Shown here one piece after another: positions 7,382-15,895 of a stretch of DNA of 64,000 nucleotides. The stretch lies in assembly GCF_003259255.1 (NCBI RefSeq), contig NZ_QGOL01000002.1, positions 717,608 through 781,607 of the forward strand. The letters are read 5' to 3'. The first letter of the stretch is position 1. Each line of letters begins with the position of its first letter. Source of the DNA: Algoriphagus litoralis (GTDB taxonomy: Bacteria; Bacteroidota; Bacteroidia; Cytophagales; Cyclobacteriaceae). Both the position numbers and the translations under genes were made by a program. The notes under the pieces are model-generated. The model was given only the letters and a program-made list of their open reading frames with translations. It made no database searches and was not told the DNA's origin.

Positions 7382-10021
7382 GTGAGTAAGAATTTCAAAT
7401 TTATTGGCCTACTTTTCTTCTGCTTTCAGTCAGTCCTTGGGTTGAGTCAGACCTCCCGCATTGCGGGAAAAGTCACGGATGACGCCTCTGGAATGCCAGT
7501 TCAGGATGTTCATATTTTTATTCCAAACACGACTTTTCAGGCGTTCTCGGATTCTTCCGGACGTTTTTTGATCACAGGAATTCCCGAAGGAAAATGGGAG
7601 ATTCAAGTGTGGGGACATGGATGGAATGCGCATCGGCTACCCCTTGTGCTGAAAGCAGGAATTCCAAAAAACATTGAGGTCAAGCTAAACCAATCTGGAA
7701 AGGGGGATCCTATTGGAGAGGTATTTTCCAAAGGCCCTCCAGCCAAATTGATGGATCAGGTGATGGAGGCATTTGTCGGTGCAGATTTCAAAAAACGGGA
7801 AATTGGCCTGCTGAATACTGATAAACTGGTTTTTGAAAAGCTGGAGGACAAAAGCTTCAGAGTCCACTCGATTGGGCCGATTTTTTTCTCGAATAATGAA
7901 ACAGGCTATTTGGTTTCAACCTATTTCCAGCCTTTTTCACTTGGTTCGGTGGAAAAAATTAAGGCTGAATACAGTTACTTCGAGTTGCCAACAGAACCGG
8001 TGAAGGAGCCGGCTTGGAGAAAGCGACGGATGGAAGTCTACCAAGAATCTCCACAGAAATACCTCTCTGATTTGATGACGGGAGTATCGGAAAGTTTTGA
8101 AGCCGATCCCAATCCGGAAGTTTCCTTCGCGGACTATTCGGGTGATTACCTTTTGAGTTTTGCGAAACCCCTTTCAGTCAATCTTCCTAGTGGGAAAAAA
8201 GGGCAATTGGAATACAGAGGGGAAAAACTGGCGGTCAAATTTAATGGAGCTCCAGTAAACGCCGAAGAACTGCTGCTCACCGGGGCTTTCACTGAAATGA
8301 ATCCAATCGATGGAATTCCCACCAACTTCAATGCCGATAAGCTGATCAAACTGGCCAATTTGGAAAAGACTGCTGAGACCATGCAGGAGCGAATCTTTGT
8401 CCATACGGATCGCAGGCACTATTGGCCGGGAGAGATGCTTTACTTCAAAGCATACCTGAATTACGGTAATCCACTGATGGCAGAAGAACTGAGTAAAGTA
8501 CTTCATGTGGAGCTGCTGGACAGTGGGGGGTATGTCTTGATGCATCGGGTTTTTAAGATTAATGCAGGGGTCTCTTCCGGACACCTTTCCCTGCCGGATC
8601 AGGAGTCAGGTAATTTTATCCTCCGAGCGTATACTGCCTGGGGACAAAATTTCCGCGAGGCTGATTTTTTCCAGCCTATTCAGATCCTCGGACACCAATA
8701 CGAGCCCGCAGTCACCGAAATCAATGAAAGGGCAATGGGAATCGGTGTTTTCTCTGACAAGCAATCCTATGAAGGAGGTGAAAAAGTCAAGCTCAATGTG
8801 ATGGCCTTCAATGCTGCAGGTAATCCAATCAATGCCAACCTTTCTGTGACGGTGTTGGATCTCAATCAGGCGGTGGCGATTCCGGAGGCGAAAAGCATGG
8901 AAGAGAGTTTTCAACCCAAAGTCGCAAAAAGACCGATCGAAGAGTTTCCCCAACATCCAGAAACCGGATTTACTTTAAAAGGACAACTTTTGGATATCGG
9001 AGGGCAGGCAGTTTCAGGCAGCATGAAAGCGTTTATCAATGGCTACACCGATGTCAGGACGCTTGGCACAGACAAATTGGGGAATTTTGAATTGCCGTCA
9101 TCCAATTTTGATGGTCAGTTTGAAATAGCCTTACAGGCTACAGATCGCGATGCACGACCTGTGCGCAATATCAGCTTGGCGATCAACACTTACCCGGTCG
9201 AGGAGCTACCTGAGTTTTCTGGATTCACAGCTGTTGTGCCAAGGGGAATTCAGCCCGCTGAAGATATTGAACCTCTCCGGGATATGGAATTTGGTGAAAT
9301 CCTCATGGAAGAAGCGATCATCGAAGATAAGCGTGAGATTTCCATTGGCCCGATGATTTATGGACAGCCGGATAGGGTTGTCAAGACGGAAGATATTTTT
9401 TTAAACGGTACACCCATTCAATTTTTATATCAATTGGCAGCTCAAGTGCCAGGAATGACTGTCTATGGTACTCCTCCGTCAGTTCGATTTCGGGGAGGAG
9501 AGCCTTTGGTTTTGATCAATGGAGCACCAGTTAATTCCCCAAGCGGAGGAACTTTTGGAGGAACGGGAGGAGGACAGACAGCTTATGATGTGATCAGCAA
9601 TTTGGATGTACTATCCATTGAGCGGGTAGAGATCATCCGCAGATTGGTGCCGCAATACGGAGATCAAGGTAGAAATGGCCTTATTTCAATCATCCTTAAG
9701 TCTGGGCTTGATCGTACTAAAGCGATGGAAGCCAACATGAATAACTATACGATATTTAGGTTTGACGGCTATCCGATGGATCATTCCTTTGTGGAAATTG
9801 AAAAATATCGGGCAGATTTCCCCTTTTTGGACCCGTATAAGCCAACCCTGTATTGGAATCCTTACCTGATCACAGAAGAATCAAGTATGACACAGTTGAT
9901 AGAATTTCAGCTGAATGAGCAATCAGGGCCGATATGGGTAGAGATCAGAGGAATTTCTGACTTGGGAGAACCGCTGCATGGGACCTTTCTGATCAACGAT
10001 ACGCCTACCAAGGAAAAATGA
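7382..10021 (+). CDS. Barrel-less surface protein: carboxypeptidase-like, MG2-type and TonB-plug domains (paralogue 1)
   Basis: 879 residues from the GTG at 7382. An upstream ATG at 7307 is in frame but would put the gltX terminator inside the coding sequence; the GTG gives a clean signal peptide (SKNFKFIGLLFFCFQSVLGLSQ). Domains: carboxypeptidase-regulatory-like (IAGKVTDDASGMPVQDVHIF); a central macroglobulin MG2-like block (RIFVHTDRRHYWPGEMLYF); a TonB-plug-like segment (SVRFRGGEPLVLINGAPV, then VEIIRRLVPQYGDQGRNG); and a C-terminal beta domain (TLYWNPYLI to GTFLIND). No transmembrane barrel follows the plug. Probably exported to the cell surface or periplasm; function unknown. It is paralogous to the next gene, 45 bp downstream. 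Confidence 0.88.
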   Translation: MSKNFKFIGLLFFCFQSVLGLSQTSRIAGKVTDDASGMPVQDVHIFIPNTTFQAFSDSSGRFLITGIPEGKWEIQVWGHGWNAHRLPLVLKAGIPKNIEVKLNQSGKGDPIGEVFSKGPPAKLMDQVMEAFVGADFKKREIGLLNTDKLVFEKLEDKSFRVHSIGPIFFSNNETGYLVSTYFQPFSLGSVEKIKAEYSYFELPTEPVKEPAWRKRRMEVYQESPQKYLSDLMTGVSESFEADPNPEVSFADYSGDYLLSFAKPLSVNLPSGKKGQLEYRGEKLAVKFNGAPVNAEELLLTGAFTEMNPIDGIPTNFNADKLIKLANLEKTAETMQERIFVHTDRRHYWPGEMLYFKAYLNYGNPLMAEELSKVLHVELLDSGGYVLMHRVFKINAGVSSGHLSLPDQESGNFILRAYTAWGQNFREADFFQPIQILGHQYEPAVTEINERAMGIGVFSDKQSYEGGEKVKLNVMAFNAAGNPINANLSVTVLDLNQAVAIPEAKSMEESFQPKVAKRPIEEFPQHPETGFTLKGQLLDIGGQAVSGSMKAFINGYTDVRTLGTDKLGNFELPSSNFDGQFEIALQATDRDARPVRNISLAINTYPVEELPEFSGFTAVVPRGIQPAEDIEPLRDMEFGEILMEEAIIEDKREISIGPMIYGQPDRVVKTEDIFLNGTPIQFLYQLAAQVPGMTVYGTPPSVRFRGGEPLVLINGAPVNSPSGGTFGGTGGGQTAYDVISNLDVLSIERVEIIRRLVPQYGDQGRNGLISIILKSGLDRTKAMEANMNNYTIFRFDGYPMDHSFVEIEKYRADFPFLDPYKPTLYWNPYLITEESSMTQLIEFQLNEQSGPIWVEIRGISDLGEPLHGTFLINDTPTKEK

Positions 10022-10066
10022 GTCAAAAATTGAATATTTACATTCGCTAAACCAACCCACTAGTTT

Positions 10067-12820
10067 ATGAAACGAAGGACACTTTTTTTTCTATTCACCT
10101 TTTGGCTACTTGCCAACGTGGCGCATGCACAATCTGGCTCCATCATCGGAATGGTAAAAGATGCAGAAACTGGTGAAACGTTACCTTTTTGCAATGTATT
10201 CATCAATAACACCACGATCTCAACCGTCACGGATATGGATGGGAAATTCGTCCTTTCGGGTCTGGAGCCTGGATCCTTGGAAGTGGGGTTTTCCTTCATG
10301 GGTTACGTCGCTGAAACTCGAAAAGTAACCCTTAATCCCGGGGGAACACTGACGGTCAATCTGGATATGAAGCCCTTTGCGACCGAACTGACTGATGTGG
10401 AGATTAAAGCATCTAGAGATAAATCTTGGGAACGAGATTTAAACAAGTTTAAAAATCTTTTCATTGGAATCGATGATGCGGCGGCCAAAACTCAAATCAT
10501 GAATCCATGGGTGATTGACTTTCCCGTAGCGACGGAAAAGGGTGCTTTTACGGCAAAATCGGATCTTCCCATCGAAATAGAAAATCGTTTTTTGGGCTAC
10601 AAGGTTACGTTTAACCTCAATGAGTTTTTTGATTCTCCGACGAATTACAGAATTGTCGGAGCCGCGAGATTTGAAGAAATGAAGCCTGTTTCGGAGGCAG
10701 AGAAAACAACTTGGGAAAAAAATCGCGCAGATATCTACAAAAAATCACCGATGAATATGTTCCGCTCCATCCTCAATGGCACTCAGGAGCGAGAAGGTTT
10801 CTACCTCTATGGAGATAAAGCCGGCGGGTCAGCCAGCAGCAATATGCGGAGTGATATTTTTGCAAATGAACTGGGTAAATCCGTAGTGGAGTACAAGGCG
10901 GACCCGCTCGTGACTCCTACCAGTCCTCCCGGTCAATTCTTTATCAATCTCAAAGGGCGGATAGAAATTCATTACCAAAAGGGTTTTGCGCAAGCAAATA
11001 CCTACAAAGATGCACCCTATCCCATCTCATGGCTCGAAGTGAATGGAGGCAAGGTAAAAGTCCGTGAAAACGGAATGGTCATGAACCCACAGGATTTGGT
11101 GTTTTCCGGCGATATGGATCGCAAGCGAATCTCCAACTTGCTGCCGTTGGATTACAATGCCGAGAAGGCAATCCTGCTGCAGGATCTGGCCAAAACTGCT
11201 AAAAATTATCAGGAAAAAGTCTATCTCCATACAGACAAACCCTATTACTATGCCGGTGATCAGGTCTTTTTCAAAGGCTATTTTGCGTATGGCAACCCTT
11301 ATCTGCGCGATGAGCTCAGCAAGGTGCTGCATGTAGAGCTTATCAGCGGCGAACGGGATATGGTCATCGAGAAAAAATTCCAGATTCGAGACGGAATCGT
11401 CGTAGGGGATTTTTATCTCCCGGATTCATTGTCTGAGGAGAAATATTTCATCCGTGCTTACACTAACTGGATGCGAAACTACGGCCCCAATCAGTATTTT
11501 CTCCAACCCATCAGTATTCTAGACCCATACAAGCGGATCGCTCCAGAGGAGACGTTTACCTCGTGGGCTAATCAAGGAGCAGCGATCAAAGCGGATAAAG
11601 CCCAATTTGGACCGCGAGAGAAAGTGACTGTCACGCTGAACGTAAGCAACGCAAAAGGACAGGCTATTCCTGCTACTCTTTCTGTAGGCGTATGGGATGT
11701 GAGACAAGTGGTGCCTGTCAAAAGAACTGTAGAGATGGGGCAGGTCCTTGATTTGCAGGGAGTACCGGAAAGCTTGGGCTTGGATCGTTTTTCTTATCCG
11801 GTCGAAAAAAGCCTGAATCTCTCCGGAATAGTCACCGATGACAAGGGCAAAGGTACGTCAGCAGAAGTCACTGCTTTTGTCAATGATTTTCAGGGAATGA
11901 TAGATATGGAATCGAAAAATGACGGAACCTTCTCCATGGAGGAAATGGAGTTTTATGGCCCAATGAAGTTGGCTTTTTCGGCTTCAGACAAAAAAGGAAA
12001 ACCACTTAAAATCGACCTTTCCACTCCGCTCAAAGCACCGATTGCTTTGCCGGCAGATGCCTATTTCCCAAGATTTATCACGCTAGCTAATCCAGTGAGA
12101 ATCCGTGAAATCGAAGAGGAAGTAGTGGAAGAAAAAGAGTCCAAACCCACTGGAAAACAAGCCATCTACGGGAATCCGGATTTTGTGGTACCAGGAGAAG
12201 ATCTTACTAAAACTGGAGTAAATTCAGACTTGGTAAATAGTCTGGCAGGCAATGTTCCAAGTATGCGCGTGACGACTGTAGGGGCTACAGGTCAGCAGCA
12301 AATCCGAATCAGAGGTGGATCGGTCTCAGGAACTGGTAGCATGGAGCCGCTGGTCATGCTGAATGGTGCGATCATGGGTGCTTCCGGGGCCTCCAATGCG
12401 GCTGATAATCTCAGAGGCATCAATCCATTTGATATTGATCGTGTGGAGGTAGTCACCCGAATGGCTCCAATGCTGGGAGATCAGGGAAGAAACGGAATCA
12501 TTGCCGTGTACCTCAAAGACAATCTGGATCAGGGAATGGATGGCTTGGCAGGACAGCCTGGGATCAAAGAGTTTGTAGTACATGGGTATCAACCTACAGG
12601 TAACTTTGTCCCTGTGGACTACGAGCAGATCACCGAAAAAGTAGAAAAAGATGACCGGCAAACCCTGTATTGGAATCCTTTTCTAATTGTAGATGAGAAA
12701 GGAACCGTAAGCTTTTCATTTTACACCAATGATTCCGAGGGTCCTGTAGCAGTCGAAGTGCGGGGATTGGGAATCGATGGTGAGGTGATCGTCGGGACGT
12801 TTATCCTCAATCAGAAATAG
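10067..12820 (+). CDS. Barrel-less surface protein: carboxypeptidase-like, MG2-type and TonB-plug domains (paralogue 2)
   Basis: 917 residues with signal peptide MKRRTLFFLFTFWLLANVAHAQ. Same order of domains as its neighbour: carboxypeptidase-regulatory-like (IIGMVKDAETGETLPFCNVF), an MG2-like block (KVYLHTDKPYYYAGDQVFF, then NPYLRDELSKVLHVELI), a plug-like segment (QQIRIRGGSVSG, then VEVVTRMAPMLGDQGRNG) and a C-terminal domain (TLYWNPFLIVDE to GTFILNQ). The most conserved blocks between the two are HTD..YY/W.G, ELSKVLHVEL, DQGRNG and TLYWNP. As in the first copy, there is no barrel after the plug. Likely same operon; the pair may work together at the envelope, perhaps with the small barrel protein that follows. 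Confidence 0.9.
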   Translation: MKRRTLFFLFTFWLLANVAHAQSGSIIGMVKDAETGETLPFCNVFINNTTISTVTDMDGKFVLSGLEPGSLEVGFSFMGYVAETRKVTLNPGGTLTVNLDMKPFATELTDVEIKASRDKSWERDLNKFKNLFIGIDDAAAKTQIMNPWVIDFPVATEKGAFTAKSDLPIEIENRFLGYKVTFNLNEFFDSPTNYRIVGAARFEEMKPVSEAEKTTWEKNRADIYKKSPMNMFRSILNGTQEREGFYLYGDKAGGSASSNMRSDIFANELGKSVVEYKADPLVTPTSPPGQFFINLKGRIEIHYQKGFAQANTYKDAPYPISWLEVNGGKVKVRENGMVMNPQDLVFSGDMDRKRISNLLPLDYNAEKAILLQDLAKTAKNYQEKVYLHTDKPYYYAGDQVFFKGYFAYGNPYLRDELSKVLHVELISGERDMVIEKKFQIRDGIVVGDFYLPDSLSEEKYFIRAYTNWMRNYGPNQYFLQPISILDPYKRIAPEETFTSWANQGAAIKADKAQFGPREKVTVTLNVSNAKGQAIPATLSVGVWDVRQVVPVKRTVEMGQVLDLQGVPESLGLDRFSYPVEKSLNLSGIVTDDKGKGTSAEVTAFVNDFQGMIDMESKNDGTFSMEEMEFYGPMKLAFSASDKKGKPLKIDLSTPLKAPIALPADAYFPRFITLANPVRIREIEEEVVEEKESKPTGKQAIYGNPDFVVPGEDLTKTGVNSDLVNSLAGNVPSMRVTTVGATGQQQIRIRGGSVSGTGSMEPLVMLNGAIMGASGASNAADNLRGINPFDIDRVEVVTRMAPMLGDQGRNGIIAVYLKDNLDQGMDGLAGQPGIKEFVVHGYQPTGNFVPVDYEQITEKVEKDDRQTLYWNPFLIVDEKGTVSFSFYTNDSEGPVAVEVRGLGIDGEVIVGTFILNQK

Positions 12821-12852
12821 GTCTATTGACTAGGATTCGGTTAAATTTGAGG

Positions 12853-13503
12853 ATGCAAAAATTTCTCGTTTTTTCCTTTCTTCTACTACTTCCATTGGGG
12901 GCTCTAGCCCAGTTGAGTGTAGGAATTAGAGGAGGATATGCCACATCTTCGTATAGCTATCAGCCTTTGGCCTCTACTCGGAGTCGGTCTGTAGATGGAA
13001 TCGGTGCTCCGACCTTTGCCTTTGTAGCTGAATATTTTAATTCCAAAAACGCTGGAATAGAACTGAATCTGCAGCACATTACGCTTGGATTCAGACAGAT
13101 TAACCAGTTGGAGCAGGTGAACCAGACGGAATTTTCTTACCTGAAGGTACCGGTATTGGCCAGTTTTTTTGCGGGAAGATCCGGGCGGTTTCAGATCAAA
13201 TTTGGCCCGCATTTGGGGTATTTGCTTCAGGCAAAAGATATTGCTCGGGGATTCAATGATGCCAGTCCTCCTGAGATTCCAACCTATGGAGGGCCCGATG
13301 ACTCGCCCAATCAATTGATGTATGGGATCACTGCAGGTGCTGGAATTTCCAAGCTATTTGGAAAAAGCACAATTTCCGGCGAAGTCAGATTTGCCTACGA
13401 TTTCACCAATCCCGAGAATCAAGACAGGATTTATGACATGAGCTCCACCAATCTCGAGTTTACAATAGCCTATCTTTTTAGAATTACAGAAAAGAAGTTT
13501 TAA
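12853..13503 (+). CDS. Small outer-membrane beta-barrel protein (PorT-like)
   Basis: 216 residues from the ATG at 12853; a TTG nine codons upstream is possible but the ATG gives a tidy signal peptide (MQKFLVFSFLLLLPLGALAQ). The mature part alternates short polar and aromatic beta strands (SVGIRGGYATSS, FKIGPHLGYLL-like, ATISGEVRFAYDF-like) and ends in a hydrophobic strand (LEFTIAYLFRITEKKF), typical of 8-stranded Bacteroidota barrels. It starts 32 bp after the second plug protein and probably ends that operon. Specific function unknown. Confidence 0.85.
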   Translation: MQKFLVFSFLLLLPLGALAQLSVGIRGGYATSSYSYQPLASTRSRSVDGIGAPTFAFVAEYFNSKNAGIELNLQHITLGFRQINQLEQVNQTEFSYLKVPVLASFFAGRSGRFQIKFGPHLGYLLQAKDIARGFNDASPPEIPTYGGPDDSPNQLMYGITAGAGISKLFGKSTISGEVRFAYDFTNPENQDRIYDMSSTNLEFTIAYLFRITEKKF

Positions 13504-13520
13504 AGTTCATTCACCCGGTG

Positions 13521-13550
13521 TTGCATGCTCAAGTTGACTACTTAACTTTG
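13521..13550 (+). promoter_or_regulatory. Promoter for aroQ: TTG -33 and TAACTTTG -7
   Basis: TTG at 13521-13523, 19 nt, then TAACTTTG at 13543-13550: a full match to the Bacteroidota TTG-N19-TAnnTTTG pattern. Transcription would start near 13556, leaving a leader of about 135 nt before aroQ. Confidence 0.7.
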
Positions 13551-13605
13551 ACACAAAGCCCTAAAACCTATTAAAATCCATGTTGAACATGAAAACAGTA
13601 GGATT

Positions 13606-13670
13606 TGGCTGGGTAAAGATCTGGCTTGCGGGATTAGCCCGATGAAAAATCGGCGAGACTTAGGTAGCCA
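13606..13670 (+). promoter_or_regulatory. Foldable leader upstream of aroQ (candidate structured RNA)
   Basis: TGGCT (13606-13610) pairs with AGCCA (13666-13670), and GGGT (13611-13614) with ACTT (13658-13661, two G-U pairs). Inside, CGGG (13629-13632) can pair with CCCG (13638-13641), or CCGAT (13639-13643) with ATCGG (13649-13653). These two inner hairpins share bases and exclude each other, as in switches. It matches no riboswitch consensus I know. No T-run terminator is seen. Confidence 0.4.
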
Positions 13671-13691
13671 TAAAAAATAAATAAAAAACAC

Positions 13692-14120
13692 ATGAAAATT
13701 CAGATCATCAACGGACCCAACCTGAACCTGCTCGGAAAGCGGGAGCCGGAAATTTACGGATCTGAGACGTTTGAGGATTATTTTGAGAACCTTCAGAGAC
13801 GATTTCCGCAAGTGGAGCTTCAATACTTTCAGAGTAATGTGGAGGGGGAATTGATCAATAAGATTCATGAGGTGGGGTTCAGTTTTGACGCCATTCTACT
13901 CAATGCGGGAGGCTACACCCATACTTCAGTAGCGATATCGGACGCGCTATCAGGTGTCACCACCCCGACATTGGAAGTGCATATTTCCAATATTTACAAG
14001 CGTGAAGAGTTTCGTCACAAAAGCATCATTTCCAAATCCTGTGTGGGCATGATCTCTGGTCTTGGCCTGAAAGGCTACGAGCTTGGTGTCCTCTATTTTC
14101 TCAATTCTCCAGACCTATGA
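13692..14120 (+). CDS. aroQ: 3-dehydroquinate dehydratase, type II
   Basis: 142 residues, normal length. Third step of the shikimate pathway: 3-dehydroquinate to 3-dehydroshikimate, by the type II enzyme that forms dodecamers in the cytoplasm. Motifs: GPNLNLLGKREPEIYG (residues 7-22, with the catalytic Arg and Tyr), FQSNVEGELI, LNAGGYTHTSVAI, and EVHISNIYKREEFR with the catalytic His. The stop overlaps the ATG of the next gene by four bases (ATGA), so the two are translationally coupled. It is preceded by a good promoter and a long leader that may be structured. Confidence 0.97.
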   Translation: MKIQIINGPNLNLLGKREPEIYGSETFEDYFENLQRRFPQVELQYFQSNVEGELINKIHEVGFSFDAILLNAGGYTHTSVAISDALSGVTTPTLEVHISNIYKREEFRHKSIISKSCVGMISGLGLKGYELGVLYFLNSPDL

Positions 14121-15178
14121 TCACATTTGCTCCAGGACCATCCAAGGTCTATGACGCGCTTCCTCAATATTTGCAGGATGCTTACAATCACGGAATCCTC
14201 AGTGCCAACCACCGCAGTGGGGCTTTTATGAAACTCTATCAGGAGACTGAGCAGCTCATGCGTGAGAAGCTTCATATGCCGGAGGATTACAAGTTGCTGT
14301 TCACTTCCTCTGCTACAGAGAGCTGGGAAATAATTTCTCAATCCATCGTCGAACAGGCTAGCTTTCACCTCTATTCGGGTTCTTTTGGGAAGAAGTGGCT
14401 GGATTATGCCAAACACATCATTCCAGGGACCAATGCATTGAAGCTGGAAGCCAATCAGGCCATCGATGTGTCTGGGCTCGAAATCGGCGAATCGTATGAC
14501 CTGATCGGAATTACCCAAAATGAGACAGCCAATGCCACTCAAGTTCCCATGTCGGTAATTGAAGCTATTGCCGAGAAATTTCCAGAAAAGATGATCGCGG
14601 TGGATACCACTTCAAGTATGGGTGGGATTGAATTAAACTTTGCGCTAGCGGATATTTGGTATGCTTCGGTGCAGAAGTGTTTTGGCTTGCCAGCGGGACT
14701 TGGTTTATTGATCATCTCTCCAAAAGCAGTCGAAAAAGCTGAGCGAAAAGGGGAAAAAGGCAGATACAACAGTCTGAGCTTTATGCTGGAAAATGCTGCC
14801 GGCTACCAGACACATTATACTCCTAATGTACTGGGGATTTATTTGCTCAATCGAGTCTTACAGGATATGGAAGAAATTCAGCACGTGGATGCCATCCTTC
14901 GGAATCGGATGAGAAAACTGGGAAACACCATCGCCCAGTCTGAGAAATTTAGCATGCTGGTCTCCAATGATCAAACTCGAAGTACCACCGTGATGGCCGT
15001 ATCCGGATCTGAAGAGTTGATCTCAGCAGTGAAAAAAGCAGCTGAAAAAGAAGGGATGCAGCTGGGCAGTGGGTATGGACCTTTGAAGCCAACCAGTTTC
15101 CGAATTGCAAATTTCCCGGCGATCACGGATGCGGAGTTTGACCGATTGATTGAGTTTTTGAAGAATTATAAAGCTTAA
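14117..15178 (+). CDS. Class V aminotransferase, phosphoserine aminotransferase-like
   Basis: 353 residues. Starts ITFAPGPSKVYDALPQYL, the usual opening of SerC-type class V aminotransferases. The substrate loop is SANHRSGAFM, PLP contacts are FTSSATESWE and AVDTTSSMGG, and the Schiff-base lysine is in YASVQKCFGLPAGLGLL. Likely converts 3-phosphohydroxypyruvate and glutamate to phosphoserine in serine synthesis, though a related small oxo-acid is possible because it is shorter and more divergent than E. coli SerC. Coupled to aroQ by an ATGA overlap and followed by a strong terminator, so the two form one transcript. Confidence 0.87.
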   Translation: MITFAPGPSKVYDALPQYLQDAYNHGILSANHRSGAFMKLYQETEQLMREKLHMPEDYKLLFTSSATESWEIISQSIVEQASFHLYSGSFGKKWLDYAKHIIPGTNALKLEANQAIDVSGLEIGESYDLIGITQNETANATQVPMSVIEAIAEKFPEKMIAVDTTSSMGGIELNFALADIWYASVQKCFGLPAGLGLLIISPKAVEKAERKGEKGRYNSLSFMLENAAGYQTHYTPNVLGIYLLNRVLQDMEEIQHVDAILRNRMRKLGNTIAQSEKFSMLVSNDQTRSTTVMAVSGSEELISAVKKAAEKEGMQLGSGYGPLKPTSFRIANFPAITDAEFDRLIEFLKNYKA

Positions 15179-15228
15179 GGTTAAAAAGCATTTGGGCGCT
15201 GAGTAAACTTGACCTTGAAACGCTTTTG

Positions 15229-15270
15229 AAACACCTCCTAAACTTGCCACTTTTAGGAGGGTGTTTTTTT
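15229..15270 (+). terminator. Terminator of the aroQ-serC-like unit
   Basis: Left arm from 15229 (AAACACCTCCTAAA) pairs with TTTAGGAGGGTGTT at 15252-15265 with one bulged G, followed by T to 15270. Confidence 0.88.
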
Positions 15271-15307
15271 AAGAATTGGGAAGCTTTTGAGAGATCAGAT
15301 TCAATCT

Positions 15308-15889
15308 TTATTCTAATCTAGACGAATGGGACAGCACTAATTTTGCCACTCGGCTTCCAAGGCCAAATCCTTTTCTGAGGAATAATTCATCTATATTTTC
15401 ACCTTCAAAAGGCCCTTCCCCGGTCACTGCAGATGCTCCAAAAGCAGCCTCAGTTTCCTCGCCTCCAGCTACAATCATCCCATAAATCAACATGGAATGC
15501 AGGATATTCAGCATAACCAGTTCCTCCCCGATTGATACTCCTCCACCAGTAGAAAATGCCGCTCCAATCTTGTTTTTCATAGGACTTCCTTCAAATGGCC
15601 AAGAATTGATAAACTCCTGGACAGCCGGAGCAATGTTGGCATTGTAAACTGGTGAACCTACAATGATTGCAGAAGCCTCTAAAAGGTCGCTTTCCTTTAC
15701 TTGCTCGATGGGTAAAAGTCTTACCTCAACTTTTTCAATTGATTTAGCTCCTTCAGCAACTGATTGGGCCAGCTGTTCAGTATTTCCGGATTGGGAATAA
15801 TAAGTGATAAGGACTATCGGCAATTCTTGAGAAAAAGAACTGAATACAAGCCCAATCAAAAAGGAAATAAAAAAAGTTAATATTTTCAT
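15308..15889 (-). CDS. Exported flavodoxin / FMN-binding protein
   Basis: 193 residues from the ATG at 15889; a TTG two codons upstream is less likely. The phosphate-binding loop is YYSQSGNTEQLAQ, followed by a second loop (GSPVYNANIAPAVQEFI) and FSTGGGVSIGEE, as in WrbA/flavodoxin-fold proteins that bind FMN and pass electrons or reduce quinones. Unusually it begins with a signal peptide (MKILTFFISFLIGLVFSSFSQ), so the flavin protein should leave the cytoplasm. The start lies 6 bp beyond the SDR stop, so it sits in an SDR-flavodoxin operon. No tail terminator was identified beyond it. Confidence 0.85.
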   Translation of the reverse strand: MKILTFFISFLIGLVFSSFSQELPIVLITYYSQSGNTEQLAQSVAEGAKSIEKVEVRLLPIEQVKESDLLEASAIIVGSPVYNANIAPAVQEFINSWPFEGSPMKNKIGAAFSTGGGVSIGEELVMLNILHSMLIYGMIVAGGEETEAAFGASAVTGEGPFEGENIDELFLRKGFGLGSRVAKLVLSHSSRLE

Positions 15890-15895
15890 AATCAA

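Noticed and set aside
13606..13670. Hammerhead ribozyme in the aroQ leader (GATGA and GA-rich core)
   Set aside because: The CUGAUGA core and the matching GAAA/cleavage site are not present in the right order.
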